Below are positions 32,245 to 40,827 of a stretch of DNA of 64,000 bases, in pieces. The notes beneath the pieces were generated by a model. The model worked only from the letters and a program-made list of their open reading frames with translations, was not told where the DNA came from and ran no database searches. Position numbers and translations under genes: made by a program. The stretch comes from Saprospira grandis (GTDB lineage Bacteria; Bacteroidota; Bacteroidia; Chitinophagales; Saprospiraceae). The first letter of the stretch is position 1. Each line of letters starts with the position of its first letter. The DNA lies in NCBI RefSeq assembly GCF_027594745.1, contig NZ_CP110854.1, positions 620,001-684,000 of the forward strand, in the 5' to 3' direction.

Positions 32245-33867
32245 TTATTGGGCGGCATTTTTCAAAATGCGGTCAAAACGGATCCCTTTGGGGCCAATAG
32301 ACATCCAGACAAAGAGCGGCTTGCCCACAATATGGGTAGCGGGCACAAAGCCCCAAGAGCGAGAATCGGCAGAATCGTCGCGATTGTCTCCCATCATCCA
32401 GTAGTAATCCATTTCAAAGGTATAGCTATTGGTGGTTTGGCCATCAATAATAATTTGGCCATCGCGGATCAGTAGATCGTGGCCTTCATAGGCCGTAATC
32501 ACTCTTTTGTAGAGATCGATATTATCCATGCTCAGATTCACGGTCTCGCCCTTTTTGGGGATCCAGATGGGGCCATAATTATGGTTATTCCAGGGGAAAA
32601 GCTCGCCATTGTAGGGGAAAATCCCTTGATTGTAGCCTGGGGCACCCACCACAGGGCGAATCTCCTTGAGAATTGGGGCCAACTGAGGATCTTGCAACAT
32701 CTGCTCGACCACCAAAGGCGAAATATTTCTGAAATTGCTGGCTTTTCCGGGGCCAGACGGAATCGAAAGCGCATAATTATCATCTACATAACTCATATTG
32801 ATGCTCTTATTATCTTGGGGCACCAACTCATAGCGATACTGCACGCCGGGGATAATATCGGGCTCTTGGCCATTGACAAATAGTCGGTTGGCACGGACCT
32901 CAATGCTATCGCCGGGCAGTCCCACACAGCGCTTAATATAGTGGTCGCGCTTATCTACAGGCCGGGTAACAATACGGTTTTTAAAGCGTTTGAGGACCTG
33001 CTGGCGGGTCGCCTCTCTTTGGGCTCTGGGCGTCCCTTTGAGAATATTATGATAATCGCTAGAATAATCTACCCCTTTGATAATCGTATCGCCTTCTGGG
33101 TAATTGAACACCACGGGGTCGTAGCGATTGACCTTTTGTAGGGCGGGAGCGCGATTATAGTCCCAACTGGGCCATTTCGAATAGCATTCGCCCCCCGTTA
33201 TGGGCATCACATTATGCAAAAGGGGGAAAGAAAGTGGCGTCATGGGCAATCTAGAGCCATAATGCAGCTTACTCACAAAAAGGAAGTCTCCGACCAAAAG
33301 CGAGCCCTCCATCGATGGCGTGGGAATAGTGTAGGCCTCGATCAGGAAAAGGCGAATAAAGTGAGCGGCAAAAACCGCAAAAAGGATAGAGTCGGCCCAT
33401 TCTCGGATAAAGGTCTTTTTGGGAAAAGGGCGTTCTTTTTCTAGCTTTCGGATAGCGGCTTGGTCCTTATTTTTAACGGCCATTTTATAGGCGGCCTTAT
33501 ACTCCTTTCGTTGTTGGTGGGCGGGGCCTTTATAGCTCAATTCATCTTTTTTGACAAAGCCCAGGTAGGGAAACCAAGCAAAGGGTGCTGCAATAGCCAA
33601 AACATTGTCCCAAAAGCCATATTTACCAAAGCTACGATTGAGCTCGATAGCCATAGCGGCCAGGGTAAAAATATTGACAATAGGGATAAAAAGCCAGATA
33701 ATATGCCAGCTAGGGCGGCCCACAATTTTGGCCCAACTCAGGTAATTTAGAATGGGAACATAAGCTTTCCAGCCAGTTTCTCCAGCCTTTTCAAAAAGTT
33801 TAGAAATACCGGCAAAGGGCAGTAGGTAGCCCAAGATAAATACCGATAGGTAATAGAGGATATCCAT
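32245..33867 (-). CDS. lepB: Signal peptidase I with N-terminal membrane extension
   Basis: This 540-residue protein is longer than classical signal peptidase I. Residues ~1-105 form three or four membrane segments (DUF5684-like, typical of Bacteroidota LepB). The peptidase domain has the catalytic serine in IPTPSMEGSLLVGD (Ser185) and the general-base lysine in YIKRCVGLPGDS (Lys312), ending with MMGDNRDDSADSRSWGFVP. It removes signal peptides at the outer face of the inner membrane. A long insert lies between Ser and Lys (about 125 residues). It starts 35 bp after the glycosyltransferase stop in the same direction. Confidence 0.95.
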   Translation of the reverse strand: MDILYYLSVFILGYLLPFAGISKLFEKAGETGWKAYVPILNYLSWAKIVGRPSWHIIWLFIPIVNIFTLAAMAIELNRSFGKYGFWDNVLAIAAPFAWFPYLGFVKKDELSYKGPAHQQRKEYKAAYKMAVKNKDQAAIRKLEKERPFPKKTFIREWADSILFAVFAAHFIRLFLIEAYTIPTPSMEGSLLVGDFLFVSKLHYGSRLPMTPLSFPLLHNVMPITGGECYSKWPSWDYNRAPALQKVNRYDPVVFNYPEGDTIIKGVDYSSDYHNILKGTPRAQREATRQQVLKRFKNRIVTRPVDKRDHYIKRCVGLPGDSIEVRANRLFVNGQEPDIIPGVQYRYELVPQDNKSINMSYVDDNYALSIPSGPGKASNFRNISPLVVEQMLQDPQLAPILKEIRPVVGAPGYNQGIFPYNGELFPWNNHNYGPIWIPKKGETVNLSMDNIDLYKRVITAYEGHDLLIRDGQIIIDGQTTNSYTFEMDYYWMMGDNRDDSADSRSWGFVPATHIVGKPLFVWMSIGPKGIRFDRILKNAAQ

Positions 33868-33902
33868 ATATAAGATTATGATTATTGTAGCAAAGAAAGT
33901 CC

Positions 33903-34646
33903 CTATTGACGGGCATAAGAATCGCGAAAGGCCTTAAAGCGCATACTCCAAACGCCCCAAAAGGCCTCGCTAAAGATCGCCGTGCTCATTTTGGAGGCGC
34001 CTTCTTCTCGGTCCTTAAAGGTAATGGGTACTTCTCGGAGTTTGAAGCCCAATTGCCAGGCGGCAAACTTCATTTCAATTTGGAAAGCATAGCCCTTAAA
34101 GCGAATTTTCTCAAAATCGAGTTGGGCCAGAAAATCTCGTTTGTAGCAAACAAAGCCAGCCGTAGCATCAGAAACGGGCATCCAAGTAATCAGGCGAACA
34201 TAAATAGAGGCTCCTCTCGACATCAGGATGCGTTTGATGGGCCAATTGACTAATTTTCCGCCCCGAACATAGCGAGAGCCTACCGTTACGCCCACTCCCG
34301 CTTCTTGGCAAGCCTTGGCCAAACGAGGCAAATCTTTGGGATTATGCGAAAAATCGGCATCCATCTCAAAAATATATTGATAGTCTCGCTCCAAGGCCCA
34401 TTTAAAGCCTGCGATATAAGCCGTTCCTAGCCCTTGTTTGCCTTTTCTTTGCAAGAGAAACAAGCGAGAAGCCACTTCTTTTTGTAATTCTTGTACTTTT
34501 TCGGCCGTACCATCTGGAGAGCCATCATCGACAACCAAAATATCAAAGGAGCAATCTGCGGGCAAAGCCAGCACTGCTCGAATAATATTCTCGATGTTTT
34601 CAATTTCGTTGTAGGTGGGTATAATCACCAAATTTTCACTTGCCAA
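33903..34646 (-). CDS. Polyprenol-phosphate mannosyltransferase-like GT2
   Basis: This 247-residue family 2 glycosyltransferase has IIPTYNEIENIENII, the VDDGSPDGTA nucleotide-binding aspartates, EMDADFSHNP as the DxD site, and GSRYVRGG. The single-domain length and motifs match DPM1-like dolichol/undecaprenyl-phosphate mannose synthases, which charge lipid carriers with a sugar from a GDP- or UDP-sugar. The C-terminus has no membrane helices. It is probably co-transcribed with lepB. Confidence 0.92.
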   Translation of the reverse strand: MASENLVIIPTYNEIENIENIIRAVLALPADCSFDILVVDDGSPDGTAEKVQELQKEVASRLFLLQRKGKQGLGTAYIAGFKWALERDYQYIFEMDADFSHNPKDLPRLAKACQEAGVGVTVGSRYVRGGKLVNWPIKRILMSRGASIYVRLITWMPVSDATAGFVCYKRDFLAQLDFEKIRFKGYAFQIEMKFAAWQLGFKLREVPITFKDREEGASKMSTAIFSEAFWGVWSMRFKAFRDSYARQ

Positions 34647-34835
34647 TTTGCTAGATTTTATTGAGATTTCGCTCTTTACGCAAAGTATATTTGGCCCAAT
34701 GGGGATGAAGCAAATATATATAAGTTGTTTAACTTTTTTTGGACCTTATTAGCGCCTTAAGGTTTTTTAGTTTTTCCTTAAAAGCGCCCTAAAATAATGA
34801 AGTTGACCGAAAAAAGGCTTTTATCGCTTCAGAAA

Positions 34836-36053
34836 TCAGCCTTTGCGCTGCAATAGCGCCATGTAAAAGCCATCTTCTGGCCCACGATCTGGCCCTAAAT
34901 GCTGCTCTTTGAGCAATTCGAACTCTTGACCATCGGGGCTTTTCAAAAAGCGCTGGACCTGCCACTCATTTTCTGAAGGCAAAATGCTGCAGGTGGCATA
35001 GAGCAACTGCCCTCCAGGCTTACACAAAAGCGAATATTCTCTTAAAATATGCGCCTGAGTAGCCTGTATTTCTTCCAAAAACTCCGGCTTGATGATCCAT
35101 TTTGTTTGTGGATTTCGACGCAATACGCCCAAGCCAGAACAAGGTACATCCAAAACCAAATAATCGGCAAGGTTGTAATAGGCTGGCGAAAAACGCCCCG
35201 AGGCAGGAATTTTCTCTGTTTTAATGATGCTTACTCCCGCTCTTTTGGCCCGCTTTCGCAGCTCTTTGAGCTTATGCTCAGAGAGGTCCATAGACAATAT
35301 TTCTCCCCGATTTTTCATCAAGGCGGCTAGGTGCAAACTCTTTCCCCCCGCCCCAGCGCAAGCATCTACCAAATAACGGCCCGCCAGCGGCTTAAGAAAA
35401 TGAGCCAGTTGCTGAGAAGCATAATCCTGCACCTCAAACCAACCCTCTTCATAAGATTTTAAATGGGTAAATTTTCGATTTTGGCCCAATACCAAAGCTT
35501 CTCGATCGCCTAAAAGCTCTACAGGCAAGCCCTCTTTGCGCAAACGATGCAATACCTTTTGCCGAGGCGCCTTGAGGCTATTGCTTCGCAAAACCACATC
35601 GGCAGAGCTATTGAGGGCAGGCAGCAATTTGGCCCAGCGCTCCTCCCCCACTTCCTCCAAGGCACGCTCCTCCAACCAATCCGGAATAGACTCCCGAATT
35701 GCTCGATTTTCTACTGCTACACGATGCCGACGCCAGATTTCTAGACTATCCAATCCCTGCATTTCTGGCCAATCTTCTGGCGGCTGATGCCCTTGCAACA
35801 ACCAAGCAGTTTTTAGCATCAGCCACCAATCGGCTTCGGTTTCTGGCGGCCGCTCCAAGGCTACCTCATAATACAAACGATACCAGCGGATGAGCTCATA
35901 AATTTGCTCGGCCACAAAACGGCGGTCACGGCTGCCCCATTTCTTATTGCTCCGCAAAAGCTGCTGTATGCTGCGGTGCGCATGGGCTCCCTCTTGCAAA
36001 ATGGCGCGGGCAGTTTGCCAAATTGGGGGAATCAGATTCTTATAAAATCGCAA
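34836..36053 (-). CDS. rsmB: RsmB/Sun family rRNA cytosine-C5 methyltransferase
   Basis: The protein has an N-terminal helical NusB-like region (~1-130) and a SAM-dependent methyltransferase core with VDACAGAGGKSLHL, the first catalytic cysteine in VLDVPCSGLGVLRRNP and the second in LLYATCSILPSEN. This two-Cys arrangement is that of RNA m5C methyltransferases, with 16S C967 as the classical target. There is no in-frame ATG near the N-terminus; TTG 36053 gives 405 residues and avoids starting inside palindromic element 14. It lies downstream of rlmD in the same direction, separated by that element. Confidence 0.88.
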   Translation of the reverse strand: MRFYKNLIPPIWQTARAILQEGAHAHRSIQQLLRSNKKWGSRDRRFVAEQIYELIRWYRLYYEVALERPPETEADWWLMLKTAWLLQGHQPPEDWPEMQGLDSLEIWRRHRVAVENRAIRESIPDWLEERALEEVGEERWAKLLPALNSSADVVLRSNSLKAPRQKVLHRLRKEGLPVELLGDREALVLGQNRKFTHLKSYEEGWFEVQDYASQQLAHFLKPLAGRYLVDACAGAGGKSLHLAALMKNRGEILSMDLSEHKLKELRKRAKRAGVSIIKTEKIPASGRFSPAYYNLADYLVLDVPCSGLGVLRRNPQTKWIIKPEFLEEIQATQAHILREYSLLCKPGGQLLYATCSILPSENEWQVQRFLKSPDGQEFELLKEQHLGPDRGPEDGFYMALLQRKG

Positions 36054-36063
36054 GACTTTTCTA

Positions 36064-36245
36064 TTTTTTGGGGCCTCCCGCAGCAAGCTGCGGGCGCTAG
36101 TTTAATTCATGAGGGTTTTAACCCTCATTCATATATGATCGCAAAGCGATGCCACAGTTGCTGTGGGTTTTAACCTACAGTAAAAACAGCCAGATCGCTA
36201 GGCCAATGGCAGGCGGGCAAAGCCCACCTGCCACCTCCCAGACGT
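36064..36245 (+). repeat. Mosaic palindromic element 14 with inserted palindromes
   Basis: It begins TTTTTTGGGGCCTCCCGCAG and ends ATCGCTAGGCC...GGCAGGCGGGC, but the usual centre is replaced by GAGGGTTTTAACCCTC, TGATCGCAAAGCGATG and CTGTGGGTTTTAACCTACAG. A CCAGACGTCTGG palindrome closes it. It separates rlmD and rsmB. Confidence 0.8.
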
Positions 36246-36250
36246 CTGGG

Positions 36251-37687
36251 CTATTTTTTCAAGTATAAAATGACTGATTCGATATGGCTGGTGTGCGGAA
36301 ACTGGTCCACCAAACTGAGTTTAACCGCCTCATAACCTGCTTCTCTTAGGACCAAGCTATCACGAGCTTGTGTAGCTGGATTACAAGAAATGTAAACGAT
36401 AGCAGGCGCCTCCAATTCAATCACTCTTTTCAGGGCCTTGGGCACAATTCCTCCACGAGGTGGATCCAAAACAATGACCCCAATCTTTTGCTTAAACTGT
36501 GGATATTCCCAAAGGAATTTGCGCACATCGGCCGCATAAAACTCAATACCTTCAATATTGTTGCGGGCTGCATTTTTGGCCGCATCCTCAATGGCTTCAG
36601 GGACAATATCTACCCCAATAATTTTTTGAATTTTTGGGCTACGGCTCAAAAGCTGGGCAATGGTTCCCGTTCCACAAAAGAGGTCCATCACCCAAAGGCC
36701 TTCTTGGCCCAATTTGGCCATGGCTTCTTCGGCATAAGCAATGGCTCTTTGGTAGAGCAGCTCTGCGCAGGCGGGATTCGTCTGGAAAAAGCTCTGCATA
36801 GAAATCTCAAAAGAGAGGCCCAATAATTCTTCTACCACCTTGGGATCTCCATAAAGTAGCTTTTGGTTTTCGGGCAATTGCTTAACGGCATCGCCTACCT
36901 CATCATTGAGGCTATGCAAAACGCCAGCTAGGCGGTCTTCGCCTAAAATATCCTTGAGCAGGTCCACAAAAGCGGTCTGGTCAAATTGGTCCAAGCCCTT
37001 AGAGGTCGTCACCAAATTAAACAAAAGCGCATCTTGAGCAAATGATTTGCGGACCACCAAAAAGCGGAAAAAGCCTTTGCTTTTGGCGGGATCCCAAGCG
37101 GGAAGGCCCGTTTTTTCGCAAAACTCTCGAATGCGGAACAGCTGCGACTCCAACTGCTCATCAAAGAGGCCAGAATCTGCATCTAGGTTTTCTACGGCCC
37201 ACCATTGACCCCTTCTTTTGAAGCCCAGGGCAAAATCCCAACTTTCTTCTTCGGTCCCTAGCTCAGAGCGAAGGCTAGAAAAAGAATATTCCATTTTGTT
37301 GCGGTAGTGCCAACTTTTGGGCGAGGCAATATAGCCCTCAAAAACCTCTTCTACATTTTCCCATTCACCTAGGCGCTTGAACATCTCTAGAGTAGATTGC
37401 TCTTTGGCCGTTCTTTGCTTTTCAATGGGCCAGGCGGCAAAAGGAGCGCCTGGAATCCGTTGGTAGGGCAATTCTATTTCTTCGGCTGCGGGCTGCAAAA
37501 CCTTAATGAGTTTGGCCTCGGCAAAGCGCTTTTTCTTTTTGGTGATGCGAGCCGCTACTTTTTGGCCCGGAATACTATTGTTTACAAAGACAATAAACTC
37601 CCCATTTTCGGTAGGGAGTTTAGCAATGCCTTTGTCGCCAAAGGCCATATCTACGATATCTAATTCTAAGGTAGTTCCTTTTTTCAA
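36251..37687 (-). CDS. rlmD: 23S rRNA (uracil-C5) methyltransferase RlmD/RumA-like
   Basis: An N-terminal TRAM domain (LELDIVDMAFGDKGIAKL) precedes a TrmA-family methyltransferase core with MDLFCGTGTIAQLLS, VLDPPRGGIVPKAL and the catalytic cysteine in IVYISCNPATQARD. TrmA-family enzymes methylate C5 of uridines in 23S rRNA. No ATG precedes the TRAM domain: the open frame runs back into element 15, where translation would be repeat-derived. TTG 37687 (478 residues) is my best start; an ATT or ATA a few codons earlier is also possible. The RlmD/RlmC/RlmCD choice is not certain. Confidence 0.88.
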   Translation of the reverse strand: MKKGTTLELDIVDMAFGDKGIAKLPTENGEFIVFVNNSIPGQKVAARITKKKKRFAEAKLIKVLQPAAEEIELPYQRIPGAPFAAWPIEKQRTAKEQSTLEMFKRLGEWENVEEVFEGYIASPKSWHYRNKMEYSFSSLRSELGTEEESWDFALGFKRRGQWWAVENLDADSGLFDEQLESQLFRIREFCEKTGLPAWDPAKSKGFFRFLVVRKSFAQDALLFNLVTTSKGLDQFDQTAFVDLLKDILGEDRLAGVLHSLNDEVGDAVKQLPENQKLLYGDPKVVEELLGLSFEISMQSFFQTNPACAELLYQRAIAYAEEAMAKLGQEGLWVMDLFCGTGTIAQLLSRSPKIQKIIGVDIVPEAIEDAAKNAARNNIEGIEFYAADVRKFLWEYPQFKQKIGVIVLDPPRGGIVPKALKRVIELEAPAIVYISCNPATQARDSLVLREAGYEAVKLSLVDQFPHTSHIESVILYLKK

Positions 37688-37727
37688 TTTAGCTGTTTTT
37701 ATGATGAAGCGAAGGTACTTTTGGATG

Positions 37728-37869
37728 TAGCAGGCCCGAAGGGCCGCAGGCCTAGCGATGTGCAGGGGTGGCCACAGGCCAGACCAAGGCGCTTTGCGCC
37801 GCAGGGCCGAGCGAATAGCGAGCCCCGAAACGTAGCGCCGACGAGCGCAGCGAGGCGGAGGCCCCAAAC
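37728..37869 (-). repeat. Mosaic palindromic element 15
   Basis: It has GCCTAGCGATGTG, GTGGCCACAGGCCAGACCAA, GGCGCTTTGCGCC, AGGGCCGAGCGAATAGCGAG, CGACGAGCGCAGCGAGGCGG and a GGAGGCCCCAAA end. It lies between the GNAT gene stop and rlmD. Confidence 0.85.
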
Positions 37870-37876
37870 CTTCATC

Positions 37877-38410
37877 CTACTGCTCTTCTTCCGTTGTTTC
37901 TTCGGTAGTGGGGGCCTCCAACTGAGGGGCTTCGGCCTCTACCAACAACTCTTCTTTCATGCGTTTAACCATCAGGTGGTGGGCCTGATCTTGAATCATT
38001 TTTTCTTTGCCTTGTTGCTTATAGCCTAACTTTTCGTAGAAGGCTTTAGCGGCGGTATGCGTGAGCAGACTGAGGTGATTCCAACCTGCAAAAAGGGCCA
38101 CTCTTTCCAGTTGAGAGAGCATAAATCGGCCGAGGCCTTGGCCCTGATATTCAGGAGCGATCACGATTTGCTGCAATTCGGCTTTTTCGTTGCGTTTGCC
38201 GGCCTCCGTTTCGATTTCGGGTTTGAGGATCACGCCCCCCAATAGCTCATGCTCTTCAGAAAAGAGGGCATAATGCAAAAGCTCGGCCTCTGCGGCCCAG
38301 TCCTCCAGTTCAAAAGTCATTTTTAGGGGCTCAATTAGGGCCTCTTTGCGGAGGGCCACCAAATCGTCATAATTGGGAGAGGCAAATTCAATTTGTGCTA
38401 AATACATCAT
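37877..38410 (-). CDS. GNAT family N-acetyltransferase
   Basis: This 177-residue protein has a GNAT fold: YALFSEEHELLGGVIL, LQQIVIAPEYQGQGLGRFML with the acetyl-CoA loop QGQGLG, and AAKAFYEKLGYKQQG. The C-terminal ~25 residues are a Glu/Thr-rich tail. The substrate is unknown. It starts three bases after the lpxB stop, so it belongs to the lpxB operon. Confidence 0.88.
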   Translation of the reverse strand: MMYLAQIEFASPNYDDLVALRKEALIEPLKMTFELEDWAAEAELLHYALFSEEHELLGGVILKPEIETEAGKRNEKAELQQIVIAPEYQGQGLGRFMLSQLERVALFAGWNHLSLLTHTAAKAFYEKLGYKQQGKEKMIQDQAHHLMVKRMKEELLVEAEAPQLEAPTTEETTEEEQ

Positions 38411-38413
38411 ATC

Positions 38414-39535
38414 TTAATTTTTTGGAGGCGCCAGAAACTTCAGAATGCCTTGGGCCACTCGCTGAGGGGCGCCAGCTTGGCCAAGTTTATTGCGCAGCGC
38501 CTTATATTCTTGGGCTATACGTTGACGATTTTCGTCCTCAAAAAGTTGTTGGAGTTCCATTTTTAGGCGTTGAGGATTCAAATCATTTTGGATCAATTCG
38601 GGCACCAACTCCTTTTGCATAATCAAATTGACCAGCGAAATATAAGGAACCTTGATAATTTGCTTGGCTATCCAGTAAAAAATTGGGTGCGTTTTATAGC
38701 AAACCAACTGCGGGAGCTCGAAAAGAGCGGCCTCTAAGGTGGCCGTGCCCGAGGTGACCAGGGCCGCTTGGCTGTGCGCCATCAGGTCGTAGGTTTGGTT
38801 TTGGACAAAAGTGACTTGTGGAAAAGGCGCCAAGAAATTGCGGTAAAATTCGGGTTCTAAACTGGGGGCACCCGCCACCACAAATTGGGCCTTGGGGAAA
38901 TTGGGCAAAACCGTCAACATCAAAGAGAGAATAGAGCGAATTTCCTGTTTTCGGCTACCGGGCAAAAGCGCAATAATCGGTTGATCTGCGCTTAAATTAT
39001 TTTGGGCCAGAAAATCGGGATTGGGCTGGTGTTTATCCACCACCTCAATCAGCGGATGGCCTACATAATGCACCTTCATGCCCCTTTGGCGGTAAAATTC
39101 CTCCTCAAAGGGCAAAATCACATACATCTCGTCTACATATTGCTTGATCTTCTCGACACGGCTAGCGCGGCTGGCCCAAACCTGAGGCGAAATATAGTAA
39201 ACCACCTTTAGGCCCTGACTTTTGGCCCATTTGGCCATACGCAGATTAAAGCCCGAATAATCAATGAGAATCAGGACATCTGGCTGAAAGTCGAGAATAT
39301 TCTTTTTGCATTCGGCAAAGTTCTGGAAAATCTTAAAAATCTTGAGCAAAACCTCAACGGGGCCCATAATGGCCAGCTCCCGAATGTGTTTGTCTAGCTC
39401 GGCCCCTTGGGCCTGCATAAGATCGCCCCCCCAAGCGCGAAACTGGGCCTGAGGATCTAGGGCGTTGAGGGCCGAAAGCAAAAAGCTAGCGTGTAGGTCG
39501 CCAGAAGCTTCTCCGGCAATGCAGTAATATTTCAA
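38414..39535 (-). CDS. lpxB: Lipid-A-disaccharide synthase
   Basis: This 373-residue GT19 enzyme joins UDP-2,3-diacylglucosamine and lipid X in lipid A synthesis. It has the N-terminal AGEASGDLHASFLL motif, DYSGFNLRMAKWAKSQG, PQVWASRASRVEKIKQYVD, LLPGSRKQEIRS, and the C-terminal TSGTATLEAAL. Length and start are standard. It leads a minus-strand run with GNAT, rlmD and rsmB, from a promoter inside the 3' end of ohrR. Confidence 0.96.
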   Translation of the reverse strand: MKYYCIAGEASGDLHASFLLSALNALDPQAQFRAWGGDLMQAQGAELDKHIRELAIMGPVEVLLKIFKIFQNFAECKKNILDFQPDVLILIDYSGFNLRMAKWAKSQGLKVVYYISPQVWASRASRVEKIKQYVDEMYVILPFEEEFYRQRGMKVHYVGHPLIEVVDKHQPNPDFLAQNNLSADQPIIALLPGSRKQEIRSILSLMLTVLPNFPKAQFVVAGAPSLEPEFYRNFLAPFPQVTFVQNQTYDLMAHSQAALVTSGTATLEAALFELPQLVCYKTHPIFYWIAKQIIKVPYISLVNLIMQKELVPELIQNDLNPQRLKMELQQLFEDENRQRIAQEYKALRNKLGQAGAPQRVAQGILKFLAPPKN

Positions 39536-39560
39536 GAAAATAGAGTTTTGCTGATGGGCG

Positions 39561-39591
39561 CAAAGATAAACAACTTATCGAACTAGCTCAA
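39561..39591 (-). promoter_or_regulatory. Promoter of the lpxB operon
   Basis: The minus strand reads TATCTTTG (-7, 39568-39561) with TTG (39591-39589) 20 bp upstream. The -33 part overlaps the last codons of ohrR. Confidence 0.6.
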
Positions 39592-40023
39592 TTGTTCGAT
39601 CAGCAACTCTAGGCCTTTTTTGAGTTCTTGCAGGTCTTCTAGCTGCAATTCGCTTTTTTCTAGGCCCGCAATCAGTTGAGTAGGCACTTTTTGGCCCTCC
39701 TCTTTGAGCGCTTGCCCTTTGTCTGTTAGGTAAATGCGCCATACTCGCTCATCTTGAGGATCTTTTTGGCGTTGGAGCCAGCCCTCTTTTTCCATCCGCT
39801 TCATCAAGGGCGTAATGGTATTGCTATTGAGCAAAAGGCGCTCTCGCAAATCCTTCATGCTGCGGCCATCTTCCTCCCAAAGGAGCAAAAAGACCAAATA
39901 TTGCGGATAACTAATGCCCAAAGGGGCCAACAAAGGCTGATAAGCCCGAATAATCAGGCGCGAAGCCGCATAAACCGGAAAACAAAACTGCTGATCGAGG
40001 CGTAAAGGTATTTTTTTGTCCAT
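39583..40023 (-). CDS. ohrR: OhrR-type MarR regulator
   Basis: From ATG 40023 the protein has 146 residues. The N-terminal LRLDQQFCFPVYAASRLI closely follows the OhrR pattern, with the peroxide-sensing cysteine at position 14. The winged helix-turn-helix follows (SMKDLRERLLLNSNTITPLMKRMEKEGWLQRQKDPQDERV). OhrR proteins repress ohr until the cysteine is oxidised by organic hydroperoxide. It lies downstream of ohr in the same direction. A TTG six codons earlier was rejected. Confidence 0.9.
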   Translation of the reverse strand: MDKKIPLRLDQQFCFPVYAASRLIIRAYQPLLAPLGISYPQYLVFLLLWEEDGRSMKDLRERLLLNSNTITPLMKRMEKEGWLQRQKDPQDERVWRIYLTDKGQALKEEGQKVPTQLIAGLEKSELQLEDLQELKKGLELLIEQLS

Positions 40024-40044
40024 AGACACAAATTTAAACAAAAA

Positions 40045-40074
40045 AAGAGAGGACCAAAGATAGCCCTCTCTCTA
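40045..40074 (-). terminator. Hairpin between ohr and ohrR
   Basis: GAGAGGG pairs with a CCCTCTC-type arm around a loop that itself contains TATCTTTG on the minus strand (40062-40055), followed by a T7 run. It may terminate ohr transcripts, and the loop may act as a second -7 box for ohrR. Confidence 0.6.
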
Positions 40075-40095
40075 GAAAGAATTAAAATTCTTGCC

Positions 40096-40509
40096 CTAAT
40101 CTGCCAAGCTGATGCTGCAATCTACATTCCCTCGAATGGCTCTAGAGTAAGGACAAACGGCATGGGCCGCCTCTAAAAGGGCCTGAGCTTGGGCCTTTTC
40201 TACGCCCTCAATTTTGGCCTCAATCGCTACATTGAGGTCAAAACCACCCTCCTGATTCTTCATCAAACCCACTTCCGTTCTAATTTCAGAAGTAATTTTG
40301 AGCTTTTGGGTTCGGGCGACCAAATTGAGCGCACTATCAAAACAAGCCGCATAACCGGCCGCAAATAACTGCTCGGGATTCGTGTGTTCGTCATTGGCCC
40401 CACCCAATGCCTTGGGCATGCGTACCGATACGCTCAAAACGCCATCTTCTGTGGCTACTTCTCCATTTCGGCCTCCTTTGGCCTTGGCTGCTGTGCTGTA
40501 AATAAGCAT
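40096..40509 (-). CDS. ohr: Organic hydroperoxide resistance protein (Ohr/OsmC family)
   Basis: This 137-residue thiol peroxidase reduces organic hydroperoxides. It has the two reactive cysteines, Cys56 in AGYAACFDSAL and Cys119 in HAVCPYSRAIRGN, and an early TAKAKGGRNG-type segment. The NPEQLFAAGYAACF pattern is that of Ohr rather than OsmC. It is transcribed ahead of ohrR from a promoter flanked by two palindromes, giving an autoregulated stress pair. Confidence 0.94.
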   Translation of the reverse strand: MLIYSTAAKAKGGRNGEVATEDGVLSVSVRMPKALGGANDEHTNPEQLFAAGYAACFDSALNLVARTQKLKITSEIRTEVGLMKNQEGGFDLNVAIEAKIEGVEKAQAQALLEAAHAVCPYSRAIRGNVDCSISLAD

Positions 40510-40537
40510 AATTATCTTGGTTTTTGGTGATTTTTAA

Positions 40538-40586
40538 TATCGCTTGCGATACAAATATAGCTCAGGTTTTTATATCGCAGGCGACA
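40538..40586 (-). promoter_or_regulatory. ohr promoter with two candidate OhrR operators
   Basis: The minus strand carries a -7 box TATATTTG (40559-40552). A perfect palindrome TATCGCTTGCGATA (40538-40551) lies at the expected transcription start, and a near copy TATCGCAGGCGACA (40573-40586) lies over the -33 region. Both fit repressor binding that would block the promoter. Confidence 0.65.
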
Positions 40587-40613
40587 TTTACAGGTTTTAA
40601 GTTTTTAGTAACG

Positions 40614-40771
40614 TTTTGGGGCTGCCCTGGCCTTTGGCCAGGTCGGGCTGTTTCGCAGCTCGCAGGTCTGCTCGGCCCTTCGTTTTTTTTCGCTTTGCTC
40701 AAAAAACTCGGTCTGGCCTTCGGCCACTGCTGTCCATCCCTCAGCCAGGCGGCTGCGCCGCCTCTAGACGC
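40614..40771 (+). repeat. Mosaic palindromic element 16
   Basis: It begins TTTTGGGGCTGCCC with a TGGCCTTTGGCCA stem, then GCAGCTCGCAGGTCTGCTCG, GGTCTGGCCTTCGGCCACTG and an ATCCCTCAGCC end with a GGCGGCTGCGCCGCC stem. Confidence 0.85.
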
Positions 40772-40773
40772 AG

Positions 40774-40806
40774 AACGCCCGCTGCTTGGGGCAGCGGGCG
40801 TTTTTG
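40774..40806 (+). terminator. GC-rich hairpin before the 40828 gene
   Basis: AACGCCCGCTGC pairs with GCAGCGGGCGTT, followed by TTTTTGG on the plus strand. No plus-strand gene precedes it, so its use as a terminator is uncertain. Confidence 0.45.
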
Positions 40807-40827
40807 GACCAAATTGCTTGATCGTTC

